Both the position numbers and the translations under genes were made by a program. Below are positions 16,441 through 25,502 of a stretch of 51,073 bases of DNA, in pieces. The stretch covers positions 1 to 51,073 of the forward strand of contig NZ_WHNP01000056.1 of NCBI RefSeq assembly GCF_009362735.1, read 5' to 3'. The notes below the pieces were generated by a model. The model ran no database searches. It was not told the DNA's origin and saw only the letters and a list, made by a program, of their open reading frames with translations. Source of the DNA: Paraburkholderia franconis (GTDB lineage Bacteria; Pseudomonadota; Gammaproteobacteria; Burkholderiales; Burkholderiaceae). Each line of letters starts with the position of its first letter. Positions within the stretch are counted from its first letter, which is position 1.

Positions 16441-17030
16441 ATCCGCACGTGCACAGCATCGTCCCCCTGCGGGGGACTGTCGCCCGCAGGCGAGCGCTGG
16501 ATCGCTTGCCGGCCCGGCTTCTTCCTGCCGGTACTCGTGCTCTCGCGCCTGTTCCGGCGCCGCTTCCTCGAAGCACTCGCCGATTCCCATCGACCGGCCA
16601 GCTGCAGTTCTTCGGCGAGTATGCGGGACTCGCCGATCCGGCCGTCTTCGCTCAGTGGCTCGCGCCCTTGCCCGCCCGCGAGTGGTTCGTGTACGCCAGG
16701 CGCCCCTTTGCGGGACCGGAAGCCGTGCCGCGTACCTTTCACGCTATACACATCGTGTGGCAATCTCCAACCAGCGTCTGCTCGCCTACGATGAGCGCGG
16801 CGTAACCATCCACTGGAAGGACTACCGCGCGACCGGGCGCACCCACTATAAGACCATGACGCTGGAGGCCGGCGAGTTCATGCGTCGCTTCCTGTTTCAC
16901 GTGCTGCCCGGCGGCTTCCATCGCATCCGTCACTACGGGCTGCTCGCCAACCCGGTGCGCCGTGCCAATTTCGCGAGGGTGCGTGAGTTGCTCGACGTCG
17001 CGCGCGAGCTCGACACGGCATCCGACGACG
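16441..17030 (+). pseudogene. IS91-family transposase remnant, frameshifted
   Basis: Segments of one IS91 (Y2 rolling-circle) transposase occur in order in three frames: GGLSPAGERWIACRPGFFLP and RLFRRRFLEAL (about 16450-16595), then QLQFFGEYAGLADPAVFAQW and REWFVYARRPFAGPEAV (about 16600-16725), then AYLSRYTHRVAISNQRLLAY and HYKTMTLEAGEFMRRFLFHV (about 16725-17030). At least two frameshifts and the loss of the N-terminal catalytic part make it dead. It lies between the end of the monooxygenase operon and the next LysR gene. Confidence 0.75.
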
Positions 17031-17267
17031 CCATCGTCGAAACTCGACCCACCAGATGGCGGCCGGCAGAAACCGGTCGTAAGCGGCTGCCAGTGGTACA
17101 TCGCCCCTCGACCAAACACCGTCATTTCAGCGCGATTTGCGCGCTGTTCGAATGCCTTTTGCCCCAGTCTCGTTCATCCGTGTTCCACTATCCGGTTAGT
17201 GGCAGCATTCCGGACCTTCCTTTGGGCATTTCGCGCCACAATCCGAATATTTCTACACGGACGGACT

Positions 17268-18152
17268 ATGGAACGTCGTGCGCCGCTTCCTCCGCTGAAT
17301 CCCACACGGGCATTTGAGGCGACGGGACGCTTGTTGAGCATCTCCAAGGCCGCTGACGAGTTGGCCGTCACGCCTGCCGCCGTCAGCCGGCAGGTACGCA
17401 CGCTCGAAGCCTACCTTGGCGTCGATCTGTTCGAGCGAGTGAAGGGGCGGCTCGAGCTGACGTCGGCGGGAGCGCGGTATCTCGCGGAACTGATGCCGCT
17501 TTTCGCATCGCTGCGCGCGGCCACTGACAGCCTGCGTTCGCCCGAGCGACGTACCCGCGTACTCAAGATCCGCTCTCCTGCGACCTTTGCGGTGCGCTGG
17601 CTGATTCCGCGTCTCGCGAGCTTTCATAGACTGCACGAAAATATCGATGTTCAACTGACGACATCGTCGGCTCCGCTGAATTTCGCGCGTGAAGACATCG
17701 ACGGCGGCATCCAGTTGGGCGATGGCAAATGGCCAGGCCTGCGCGTGCAACGTCTGATCGCGAACGAGCTGGTGCCGGTCGCGGCGCCTTCCAGACAGGT
17801 CAAGGCCCGCTCGCAACTGCAGGGCGAAACGCTCCTGCATACGCTTGCGCGCCCAGAAGACTGGACGTTGTGGCTGAAGGCGGCGGGTCTTCCATTGAAC
17901 GGGCGACGCCGTGAGATGCGCTACGAAACGTCGCTGCTCGCTTACCAGGCGGCCATAGAAGGGCACGGTGTCGCGATCGCGCAGAAGGCGCTGGTGCGCG
18001 GCGAGCTCGCAAGCGGCGCGCTGGTCGCACCGTTTTCGTTCGAGCTCGATCGCGGGCATCACACTTACTACTTCGCGTGGCCGACGGGGCGTCCGCAATC
18101 GGATGCACTGAGGATTTTCCGCCGATGGCTGCTCACGCTGCTCAATGACTAG
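17268..18152 (+). CDS. LysR-family regulator (GcvA-like)
   Basis: A 294-residue LysR regulator: N-terminal helix-turn-helix (LSISKAADELAVTPAAVSRQ, residues about 25-45) and a two-lobe effector domain. The PLPPLNPTRAFEATGR start and the AVSRQVRTLEAYLGVDLFER segment place it near the GcvA-like group. It is read in the same direction as the CoA-transferase/crotonase/transporter genes that follow after 138 bases, and a 10-base palindrome lies in that gap, so it probably controls them. Start 17268 gives the normal length. Confidence 0.88.
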   Translation: MERRAPLPPLNPTRAFEATGRLLSISKAADELAVTPAAVSRQVRTLEAYLGVDLFERVKGRLELTSAGARYLAELMPLFASLRAATDSLRSPERRTRVLKIRSPATFAVRWLIPRLASFHRLHENIDVQLTTSSAPLNFAREDIDGGIQLGDGKWPGLRVQRLIANELVPVAAPSRQVKARSQLQGETLLHTLARPEDWTLWLKAAGLPLNGRRREMRYETSLLAYQAAIEGHGVAIAQKALVRGELASGALVAPFSFELDRGHHTYYFAWPTGRPQSDALRIFRRWLLTLLND

Positions 18153-18219
18153 CGATGGCGAGCCGATGTCCTTTTAACAAAAAGTCAACGATTCGTTTCG
18201 AAATTGTCGATTGTCCAAG

Positions 18220-18249
18220 ATGCCGACGAATACGTAATCTCGTCGGCAT
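18220..18249. promoter_or_regulatory. 30-base perfect inverted repeat upstream of the CoA-transferase
   Basis: ATGCCGACGA (18220-18229) and TCGTCGGCAT (18240-18249) are exact inverted repeats around ATACGTAATC. The element sits 42 bases before the CoA-transferase start and 68 bases after the LysR stop. It could be a regulator operator or, as RNA, a hairpin attenuating read-through from the LysR gene; there is no T-run, so a plain terminator is less likely. Confidence 0.5.
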
Positions 18250-18290
18250 GATTCGCTGCAGTGGCGAGTCACGAGACAGGACAATCACAA

Positions 18291-19532
18291 ATGCCAAGAG
18301 ACAGCCTCAACGGCGTGCGGGTGATCGATTTCTCGCATGTCCTCGCCGGTCCGGTCTGCTCGATGACGCTCGCCGATCTCGGTGCGCACGTCGTCAAGAT
18401 CGAGCCGCCCAATGGCGAGATCGGACGTCGGATCGGGCCGCCGTGGATAAGCGGCGAAAGCCCGGCCTTTATCAGCGTCAACCGGAACAAGTACAGCGTC
18501 GCGATCGATCTGAAAACCGACGCCGGGCGCCAGGCCGTTCGCCGCATGCTGCGGGAGGCGGACGTGCTGGTCGAGAATTTCCGGCCGGGCGTGATGGCGT
18601 CGATGGGACTCGACTTCGACTCGTTGCGGCAACTGAATCCACGGCTCGTCTACTGCTCGATCTCCGCATTCGGTCAGACGGGCGCGAATCGTACGCGGCC
18701 GGGCGTCGACGGCGTGATTCAGGCCGTCAGCGGTCTGATGAGCACGCTCGGCGCGACGCACGCCGAGCCGCTGAAAGTCCCGATCCCTGTCGCCGACATG
18801 ATGGGCGGCTATCTGGCGTCGATCGCGATTCTCGGCGCGCTGCATCAGGTCCGCAGCGGCGACGGCGGGCAGCATCTGGACGTGAGTCTTTACAACGCGA
18901 CGCTGATGCTGCAGCAGATCGGTTTCGCCGCGTTTTTCGCGTCCGGCAGCGAGCCGGAAAAGACCGGAAGTGCCGCACCTTATGCGTGTCCGAACGAAGC
19001 GTTCCCGACGGAGGACGGCTGGATGATGGTCGTCGCCTACCATCCGGAGCGGTGGCACGCGCTATGTGAGGTGCTCGCTTCCCCGGCGCTCGAAGCCGAT
19101 CGGAGGTTCGCCACCAACGACGATCGCGTACGCCATCGCGCGACACTGCATCACATACTCGCCGCGCATTTCATCGAACGGACTACGGCGGAGTGGATGG
19201 AGCGGCTCACGGCACGGGACATTCTTTGCGCGCCCGTGGCGACGTACCGCGATGTCGTCGAATCGGCGGAGTACGGTGAATGCGGGCTGGCGCGGACGAT
19301 CGATCATCCCGTCGCCGGCAGGATGCGCACGCACGGTTTCGCGCTTGGCCCGTCCGACCGCGCGGCCGCGCCGGACCTGCCCGCGCCGCTGACGGGCCAG
19401 CACACGATGCAGATGCTCGAGCGATACGGCTTCGCCGAAAGCGAGATAGCCGGACTGCTGAACGCGGGCGTGATCCGCGTGGGCCGCGCACCGCGCGAGA
19501 CCCGCGACGACGACCGCAAGGTGACCGCATGA
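18291..19532 (+). CDS. class III (CaiB/BaiF) CoA-transferase
   Basis: A 413-residue family III CoA-transferase. Seen: LNGVRVIDFSHVLAGPVCSM start, VENFRPGVMASMGLD, and the likely catalytic Asp169 in VPIPVADMMGG. It differs widely from those at 7540 and 31959. It starts an operon with two crotonases (the next start overlaps its stop as ATGA) and an MHS transporter. It would activate the imported acid as its CoA ester. Start 18291 is preferred over GTG 18261 because of its spacing from AGACAGGA. Confidence 0.9.
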   Translation: MPRDSLNGVRVIDFSHVLAGPVCSMTLADLGAHVVKIEPPNGEIGRRIGPPWISGESPAFISVNRNKYSVAIDLKTDAGRQAVRRMLREADVLVENFRPGVMASMGLDFDSLRQLNPRLVYCSISAFGQTGANRTRPGVDGVIQAVSGLMSTLGATHAEPLKVPIPVADMMGGYLASIAILGALHQVRSGDGGQHLDVSLYNATLMLQQIGFAAFFASGSEPEKTGSAAPYACPNEAFPTEDGWMMVVAYHPERWHALCEVLASPALEADRRFATNDDRVRHRATLHHILAAHFIERTTAEWMERLTARDILCAPVATYRDVVESAEYGECGLARTIDHPVAGRMRTHGFALGPSDRAAAPDLPAPLTGQHTMQMLERYGFAESEIAGLLNAGVIRVGRAPRETRDDDRKVTA

Positions 19533-20305
19533 GCGCCGCGATGATCCGAAGCGAACGCTGCGGGCGGGTCGCGCTCGTGCGTCTGGCGTCGGATAACCCG
19601 CTCAATCCGCTGACCGACGCGTTGATGGACCAGCTGATCGACGTCCTGCTGCGCAATGAAACCGACCCTCAGGTTCACGCGACCGTTTTGACAGGATCCG
19701 ACAAGGCCTTCGCCGCCGGCGCGGACATCGTCGCGATGTCGAAGCTCGATTACGCGAGCGCGTTCTCGGATGACTACATCGGCCGTAGCTGGGACCGCAT
19801 CCGCACGGCCCGCAAACCGCTGATCGCGGCGGTGGGCGGCTATGCACTCGGCGGCGGCTGCGAGCTGGCGATGATGTGCGACATCGTCATTGCCGCAGAC
19901 GACGCGGTTTTCGGCCAGCCGGAGATCAAGCTCGGCATCGTGCCGGGCGCGGGCGGCACGCAGCGCCTGCCGCGTGCGGTCGGCAAATCGACCGCGATGC
20001 TCGCGTGTCTGACCGGCGAGCCGCTTAGCGCCAGCGAAGCATTGGCTTACGGCCTCGTGTCGAAAGTCGTCGCCCGCAAGCGGTTGATCGATGAAGCGAT
20101 GCGCGTCGGAGAGCAGATTGCGCGTCATTCGCTGCCGGTGATCGTCGCCATCAAGGAAGCGCTCAACCGCGCATTCGAGTCGTCGCTCTCGGAGGGGCTG
20201 TTGTTCGAGCGAAGGCTATTTCACGCGGGCTTTTCGTTCGCCGATCAGAAAGAAGGCATGGCCGCGTTTCTGGAACGCCGTCAGGCCGCATTCCAGAACC
20301 GGTAG
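19529..20305 (+). CDS. enoyl-CoA hydratase (crotonase family) 1
   Basis: A 258-residue crotonase. Both catalytic glutamates of classical enoyl-CoA hydratases are present: GGGCELAMMCD and FGQPEIKLGIVPGAGGTQRL. The oxyanion segment is FAAGADIVAM. It should hydrate a 2-enoyl-CoA to a 3-hydroxyacyl-CoA. It overlaps the CoA-transferase by ATGA, indicating translational coupling. Confidence 0.92.
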   Translation: MSAAMIRSERCGRVALVRLASDNPLNPLTDALMDQLIDVLLRNETDPQVHATVLTGSDKAFAAGADIVAMSKLDYASAFSDDYIGRSWDRIRTARKPLIAAVGGYALGGGCELAMMCDIVIAADDAVFGQPEIKLGIVPGAGGTQRLPRAVGKSTAMLACLTGEPLSASEALAYGLVSKVVARKRLIDEAMRVGEQIARHSLPVIVAIKEALNRAFESSLSEGLLFERRLFHAGFSFADQKEGMAAFLERRQAAFQNR

Positions 20306-20333
20306 TGGCCGGGAACAATCAGGAGACTTTTTC

Positions 20334-21155
20334 GTGTCAGCTTATCCAAATGATGCCAGTTCACTGGTCGAGTCGTCCGTCGATGCCGGCGTGCTTACGC
20401 TCACGCTGAACAGCCCGAGCGACGGCAATGCGCTGACCGTCGCAATGACGGAGGCGCTGTCGGGCGAGCTGGAGCAGGTCAACGACCGGCGCGACGTGCA
20501 CTGCGTGCTGCTGCGTTCGTCGTCGCGGCACTTCTGCACGGGTGGCAACGTGAAGGACATGCAAAGCGGCAGCGATCTGATGAGCGGCAGCGTCGAGGAG
20601 GTACGCGATCGCCTGCTTCGCAGCCTGCACAGGATCACGCGCGCAATGATCGCGCTCGAGGTGCCGTCGGTGTGCGCGGTCAATGGCGCCGCGGTCGGAG
20701 CGGGCTGCGATCTCGCGCTGATGTGCGACATCCGCCTGGCGAGCACGAAAGCCTTGTTCGCAGAAAGTTTCTTGCGGCTCGGGCTGGTGTCGGGCATCGG
20801 CGGATCGTGGTTCCTGGCGCGGATCGTGGGCCACGCGAAGGCGCTTGAACTGACGTTGACCAATGAGTTCGTCGATGCAGAAGCGGCGCAGGGCCTCGGC
20901 ATCGTCTCGAAGGTGGTGCCGGAGGAGGCGCTCGACATCGAGGCCCGATCGCTGGCGAAGCAAATCGCGCAAAACCCGCCGACGGCACTTCGCATGGCGA
21001 AGCGGCTCGTGCGCGAAGCGGCCGACGCTTCGCTGTCGTCGACGCTCGACATGGCGGCAAGCATGCAGGCCATTCTCTTGTGCGGCCACGAGCACAAAGA
21101 GGCCGTCGGCCGGTTTCTCGAGCAACAGGCGGCGAAAAAGCGCACACACATGTGA
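20334..21155 (+). CDS. crotonase-family protein 2, altered active site
   Basis: A 273-residue crotonase paralogue starting with GTG after AGGAGA. The oxyanion loop is HFCTGGNVKDM. At the first catalytic position it has Asp (GAGCDLALMCD) where hydratases have Glu, and the second region reads FAESFLRLGLVSGIGGSWFL. This pattern suggests an isomerase, hydrolase or hydratase of a different substrate rather than a repeat of gene 1. The pair therefore probably performs two successive steps on one CoA ester. Confidence 0.85.
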   Translation: MSAYPNDASSLVESSVDAGVLTLTLNSPSDGNALTVAMTEALSGELEQVNDRRDVHCVLLRSSSRHFCTGGNVKDMQSGSDLMSGSVEEVRDRLLRSLHRITRAMIALEVPSVCAVNGAAVGAGCDLALMCDIRLASTKALFAESFLRLGLVSGIGGSWFLARIVGHAKALELTLTNEFVDAEAAQGLGIVSKVVPEEALDIEARSLAKQIAQNPPTALRMAKRLVREAADASLSSTLDMAASMQAILLCGHEHKEAVGRFLEQQAAKKRTHM

Positions 21156-21219
21156 TGCGCCGATACGGCCACCGCGTCGATCGCGCGAGGCCTCACAAAC
21201 TGAATCAGAGGAGACGACC

Positions 21220-22593
21220 ATGTCCACGACTTCCGGAGCCCGCAATCCAAAGCCCGGCATGCTGCGGATCATCGCCACATCGAGCCTCGGAACGATGCTC
21301 GAGTATTACGATTTCTTTGTCTATGTCGCGCTGACGTCGACCTTGACGCACTTGTTCCTTCCATCGACCGACCGGACCGTCGCAGCGATGGCAGGCGTCG
21401 CCACGTTCGGCATCGCGTATGTTGCGCGGCCGTTGGGCACGGTCATCTTCAGCCCGATGGCCGATCGGATCGGACGCAAGAAGACGTTTGTCATCACGCT
21501 CGCGATCATGGGTGTCGCCACGGTGGGAATCGGCTGTCTGCCGACCTACGCGGCGGCCGGCGTGCTAGCGCCGATCGGCCTGATCACGCTACGCGTGTTG
21601 CAGGGCGTCGCGCTCGGCGGCGAATACGGCTCTGCGGTGGTGTACGTTATGGAGCATGCCCCCGCGGGCCGCAAAGGCATGGCGACGAGCGTGCTGCAGA
21701 GCACCGCGAGCGTCGGCCTGCTGCTGGCACTGGCGATCGTGTCCGCACTGAAGTTCGCGCTGGATGCATCGGCGTTCGAATCCTGGGGCTGGCGCGTCCC
21801 GTTCCTGATCTCGGCGCCGATCGTCGCGGTGGCGACATGGATTCGGCTCGGCATGACCGAAACGCCCGTATTCGCGGAGATGAAACAGGCTGGCCGTCTG
21901 TCGAAATCGCCGCTGCAGGACACCTTGTCGAGCGCGACGTCGTGGAAAGCGATTCTGGTGGCGATGTTCGGCGCCCAGGGCGGAACATCGGTGTCGCTCT
22001 ACACATCGATCGTCTATATGCTGTATTTCCTGCAGAACGTGTTGAAGGTCGATCCTTCGCGCGCGAATCTGTGCCTCGGTGTCGCGATCGTCGTCGCCGC
22101 GCCGCTTTATCCCGTGTTCGGTCGTCTGTCCGACGCGATCGGCCGATCCCGCGTCATGTTGATTGGCATCGTGCTCTGGATTCTTGCAGCGTATCCGGCT
22201 TTCGCTGGTATCAGGACGAATGCTCTTGCGGGCGGCTGGGCGGCGGTGACGCTGCTCATCGCGCTGCTGGCCGTGTTGACGGCGATGATCATGGCGCCGT
22301 TGCCGGCGTTCATCGCCGAGTGTTTTCAGCCGCAGAGCAGGACAACGGGCTTCGGATTGTCGCAACAACTCGGCAATGTGCTTTTCGGCGGATTCCTTCC
22401 GTTGATCAGTCTTTCGCTCGTCAATCTGACCGGCAACCCGCTTGCGGGCGTCGGGTATTCGATCGTGTCGCTGTTGCCCTGTCTGGTCGTCACGTTCTTC
22501 TGGGGACTGCGGCAGGACCAGCTCATCCGGCAGCGCAATCACGAGGTCCAGTGCGCGAGCCCCGCGGACGCAGCCCAGTTACCGGTGCGCTGA
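21220..22593 (+). CDS. MFS transporter, metabolite:H+ symporter (MHS) type
   Basis: A 457-residue, 12-helix major facilitator of the MHS group, as in proline/betaine, alpha-ketoglutarate and citrate carriers. Seen: SSLGTMLEYYDFFVYV in helix 1, the loop motif ADRIGRKKTF, and the GVALGGEYGSAVVYVMEHAP segment. AGAGGAGA precedes the ATG at 21220. It would import the acid used by the CoA-transferase and crotonases upstream. The operon ends here with a strong hairpin. Confidence 0.88.
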   Translation: MSTTSGARNPKPGMLRIIATSSLGTMLEYYDFFVYVALTSTLTHLFLPSTDRTVAAMAGVATFGIAYVARPLGTVIFSPMADRIGRKKTFVITLAIMGVATVGIGCLPTYAAAGVLAPIGLITLRVLQGVALGGEYGSAVVYVMEHAPAGRKGMATSVLQSTASVGLLLALAIVSALKFALDASAFESWGWRVPFLISAPIVAVATWIRLGMTETPVFAEMKQAGRLSKSPLQDTLSSATSWKAILVAMFGAQGGTSVSLYTSIVYMLYFLQNVLKVDPSRANLCLGVAIVVAAPLYPVFGRLSDAIGRSRVMLIGIVLWILAAYPAFAGIRTNALAGGWAAVTLLIALLAVLTAMIMAPLPAFIAECFQPQSRTTGFGLSQQLGNVLFGGFLPLISLSLVNLTGNPLAGVGYSIVSLLPCLVVTFFWGLRQDQLIRQRNHEVQCASPADAAQLPVR

Positions 22594-22606
22594 GCCTGCG
22601 ATGACA

Positions 22607-22636
22607 CGAGGCGCGGCATCTCGATGTCGCGCCTCG
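22607..22636. terminator. bidirectional hairpin terminator
   Basis: CGAGGCGCG (22607-22615) pairs with CGCGCCTCG (22628-22636); with a G-U pair and CAT/ATG inside, the stem is about 13 pairs around a CTCG loop. It lies exactly between the convergent ends of the MHS transporter and the aldehyde dehydrogenase remnant, so it should stop both. Confidence 0.65.
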
Positions 22637-22642
22637 CGCCGT

Positions 22643-23722
22643 TCAGGCGAGACCGCTCATCAGCGTGTATTTCACGTGCACATATTCCTCGATTCCGTAA
22701 TGACTGCCTTCGCGCCCATACCCGGATTGCTTCACGCCGCCGAACGGCACCGAAGCCGTGCCGACCGAGCCGGAATTCATAATCACCATGCCCGCCTCGA
22801 GGTCACGCGACAGCCGGAATGCACGGCCCAGATCGCGAGTGAACGCGTAGGCGACGAGACCATATTCGGTGTCGTTGCTACGTGCAATGACTTCGGCTTC
22901 GGTGGAGAAGCGATAGATCGGGAAGACGGGTCCGAATATTTCGGTCGAGGCGATCGGCATATCGTCCGCGACATCGACGAGGATGGTGGGCGCATAGAAG
23001 AGACCGCCTTTTACGTGCGGATGTCCGCCGAGCACGACTTCGGCGCCGCGCCTGCGGCAATCATCGACGAGTTGGCCGACCTTGTCGATGGCCGCCCGAT
23101 TGATCAGCGGACCGACGACGAACCGTTCCTGCTGACCTTGATCAACCGGAATGGCCTCGACGAGCGCCTTGACTCGCTGAACGAACTGGTCGTGCACGCC
23201 CGCCTGAACATACACCCGGTTCGGCGAGATGCAGACCTGCCCGCCGTTTCGCAGCTTCGCGGACACGAGTGCTTTTGCGGCTTCGTCGAGATCGGCGTCG
23301 TCGAAGACCACGAACGGCGCGTTGCCGCCCAGTTCCATCGTCATTGTCTTCAGCGTGCCGGCGCACTGCGCGGCGAGCAACTTGCCGACCGCGGTCGAAC
23401 CCGTAAACGAGATCTTCCGGATGCGCGGATCGTCGGTGATCAGGTTGCCGATCTGCACCGGATCGCCGGTCACGATCTCGAACACGCCTTCCGGAATGCC
23501 GGCACGCCGCGCGTACTCGAGCAGCTTGTATGCGGTCAGCGGGGTTTCCTCGGCAGGCTTCATGAGGATCGTGCAACCCGCTGCGAGCGCGGTCGCCACC
23601 TTGCGCGTGATCATCATGAACGGGAAATTCCACGGCGTGATCGCCGCGACTGGCCCGACAGGTTCTTTCGTGACGATCACCGCTGCGTCTTTCGCGTGGG
23701 TGGGAATGGTATCGCCGTGTAC
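22643..23722 (-). pseudogene. succinate-semialdehyde/aldehyde dehydrogenase, N-terminus deleted
   Basis: The C-terminal 355 or so residues of an NAD(P)-dependent aldehyde dehydrogenase of the succinate-semialdehyde type. Seen: AAITPWNFPFMMITRK, the catalytic region LELGGN-like MELGGNAPFVVFDDADLDEA, active-site cysteine in NGGQVCISPNR, and EIFGPVFP. Complete enzymes are about 480 residues; here family resemblance begins abruptly at HGDTIPTHAKDAAVIV near 23720, exactly where the divergent AraC gene also begins mid-protein. A product from an internal start is conceivable but would lack part of the cofactor-binding domain. Confidence 0.8.
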
Positions 23723-24358
23723 GTGCGCCTCGATCCGACACTTGCCGCCAATGTATTGCTGCAGATCGACGAGTGCGACGGCGTGGTGCCGGGCGAGCCG
23801 GGCGGCATGGTCACGACGAGGCTCGATCTGGCGCTCGGCGAGACCATGCTGCGGTTTCTCGATGCGATGCGTGATCCGCTCGAAGCCGCGCTATTGGGGC
23901 CATCGCTAGTGCGGGAGATGTACTTTCGCGTTTTGATCGGAAAGCAGGGCGGTTCGATGCGTGCGGCGCTCAAGCTGGATGGGAACTTCGGGCGGATTTC
24001 CAAAGCGCTGCGCAAGATTCATTCGAGCTATGCCGAGGCGCTGACGATCGAAACGCTCGCGAGGGAAGCGACGATGAGCGTGCCGTCGTTTCATATGCAT
24101 TTCAAGGCGGCCACGAAGACCTCTCCGCTGGAATACATCAAGTCGACACGACTGCATCAGGCGAGGCTATTGATGGCGCGGCAGGGAATGACCGCCGCTG
24201 CGGCAAGCGCCCAAGTGGGCTATGAAAGTGCGTCGCAGTTCAGCCGCGAGTTCAAGCGGCTCTTTGTTGGCACGCCTTCCGAAGAATTGCGACGGATGAA
24301 GCGGCATTTCGCGCTGCCCGACGCGGAGCCAGCCTCGCTATACGTTTCGTCGCATTGA
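23715..24358 (+). pseudogene. AraC-family regulator, N-terminus deleted
   Basis: The C-terminal two-thirds of an AraC_N/AraC-type regulator: VRLDPTLAANVLLQIDE (middle of the sensor domain), PLEAALLGPSLVREMYFRVL, then two DNA-binding helix-turn-helices (TIETLAREATMSVPSFHMHF and AAASAQVGYESASQFSREFK). Complete proteins are near 300 residues; about 210 remain. The first 80-90 residues and the promoter are missing at the same junction that removed the start of the divergent aldehyde dehydrogenase. The long frame that runs in from 22442 is antisense to the dehydrogenase and is not its start. Confidence 0.75.
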
Positions 24359-24370
24359 TTCGGCAGTTGA

Positions 24371-24776
24371 ATGATTTCGACCATCGCTTCCTTGCCGCTG
24401 GAAGCACTGCTACGCGCCCATCGCGACAAGACTACGGCCCGGCGTTACTTTGAGAAATCGATCACTCAGAATGGCGTCCCCGAGACGGTGAACATCGACG
24501 AAAGCGGAGCCAATCTCGTCGCGCTCGAAGCGATCAATGCTGATCGTGATACGCCTATCAAGATTCGCCAGTCCAAATATCTCCACAACCTCGTCGAGCG
24601 ACCATCGGGCGATCAAGCGGTGAGCCCGACCTATGCTGGGCTTCAAGAATTCTCGCTGCCCGGATCATTCTGGCCGGCATTGAGCTTGTGTACATGATCG
24701 CGAAGGGACAGATGAAGTGTGCTCGCGGAAGCCATCCGGCCTCCGCTGCTCAATTCTACGATCTCGCAATATAAGC
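24371..24776 (+). pseudogene. IS6-family transposase remnant A
   Basis: Part of an IS6/IS26-type DDE transposase: ALLRAHRDKTTARRYFEKSI, GVPETVNIDESGANLVALEA, then IKIRQSKYLHNLVE in one frame, followed after frameshifts by RIILAGIELVYMIAKGQMK and a stop at about 24775. The N-terminal helix-turn-helix and first catalytic Asp region are missing. It directly precedes a second, different IS6-type fragment (24867-25195). Confidence 0.75.
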
Positions 24777-24866
24777 AGTACTTCGCACATCGATCTCTTT
24801 CGTCTCTTTATCCTTACCGCGACAAAGCCGCTATCCGGCCGCGAAAGCCGAAATCGCCGAGTTGAC

Positions 24867-25195
24867 GAACGTCAAGCATGTCTTCGTCAAAGCGAGCGCC
24901 CGGGTGAACAACCGCGCCGAAAACAGTCATCAGCCCACGCGGGAACGCGAGCGTCGGATGCGTGGTTTCCGAGTCCCTCAACGCACCCAGGCGTTCCTGT
25001 CGAGCTTCGGCCCGATCCGGCAGCACTTCGCGCTCAAGAGACATTTGCTACGCGCCTCGCGTTATCGCAACCAGCTCGCCGCGCGCTTTGTCACATGACG
25101 TCACTTCACTGAGCTCACCCAAGGTTCGTCCGCTTTCTGAGAGCACGGGCTACCTCTCCGCCATTGCGTCGCGAACAACTCAACGTGACAGCGCC
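24867..25195 (+). repeat. IS6-family end, left copy of a 329-bp direct repeat
   Basis: This stretch is nearly identical, without gaps, to 36006-36334 (offset 11139). It encodes a transposase C-terminus (NRAENSHQPTRERERRMRGF, then RTQAFLSSFGPIRQHFALKR) of the IS6 type and ends at ACGTGACAGCGCC, which resembles the IS6 terminal repeat (GGC-CTGT read inward). Both copies stop matching at the same base, so both carry the same IS end in the same orientation. Together they bound the 10.8-kb segment with the itaconate genes. Confidence 0.75.
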
Positions 25196-25415
25196 CTTTC
25201 AATTGATGACACGCGTTCACTGACGTAACAATGACAGATTCACTGCCGCCTGCGATGACACCCGTTAATCCGGTGTAGATCAAGACAAAGTTCATTTTGC
25301 TCCACGGTAGTAACGTAGCGTATCGCGCTGTGTACCGTCGCGGCGGTGGCTCTCCCAACTTCCGTTCCCGCCGCGCCTTGGCATAAACCCTGGCCGAGAT
25401 TCCCGACTCTGTGCC

Positions 25416-25478
25416 TTGACAGCAATTTGTCTTCGCTCAATACTTTGTCCGTACAAAGTGACAATCACCGAACAAAGT
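25416..25478 (+). promoter_or_regulatory. promoter with overlapping palindromic operator for the itaconate operon
   Basis: TTGACA (25416-25421) and AATACT (25439-25444) are separated by 17 bases, an ideal promoter spacing. ACTTTGTCCGTACAAAGT (25442-25459), a 7-base inverted repeat around CCGT, overlaps the -10 box and start site; a further half-site ACAAAGT lies at 25472-25478 and another at 25285-25291. A repressor bound here would block transcription. The GntR/HutC-type protein encoded in the operon (33146) is the obvious candidate. Confidence 0.6.
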
Positions 25479-25502
25479 CGGTCGAAACTGGAGACGCAGG
25501 CA

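Noticed and set aside
18155..19069. A 304-codon plus-strand frame over the CoA-transferase
   Set aside because: Out of frame with the well-supported CoA-transferase and made of low-complexity arginine-rich sequence.
22442..24358. A 638-codon open frame on the plus strand running through the aldehyde dehydrogenase region
   Set aside because: Positions 22643-23715 are antisense to a clear dehydrogenase and the translation there has no family resemblance; only the part after about 23715 is real (AraC remnant).
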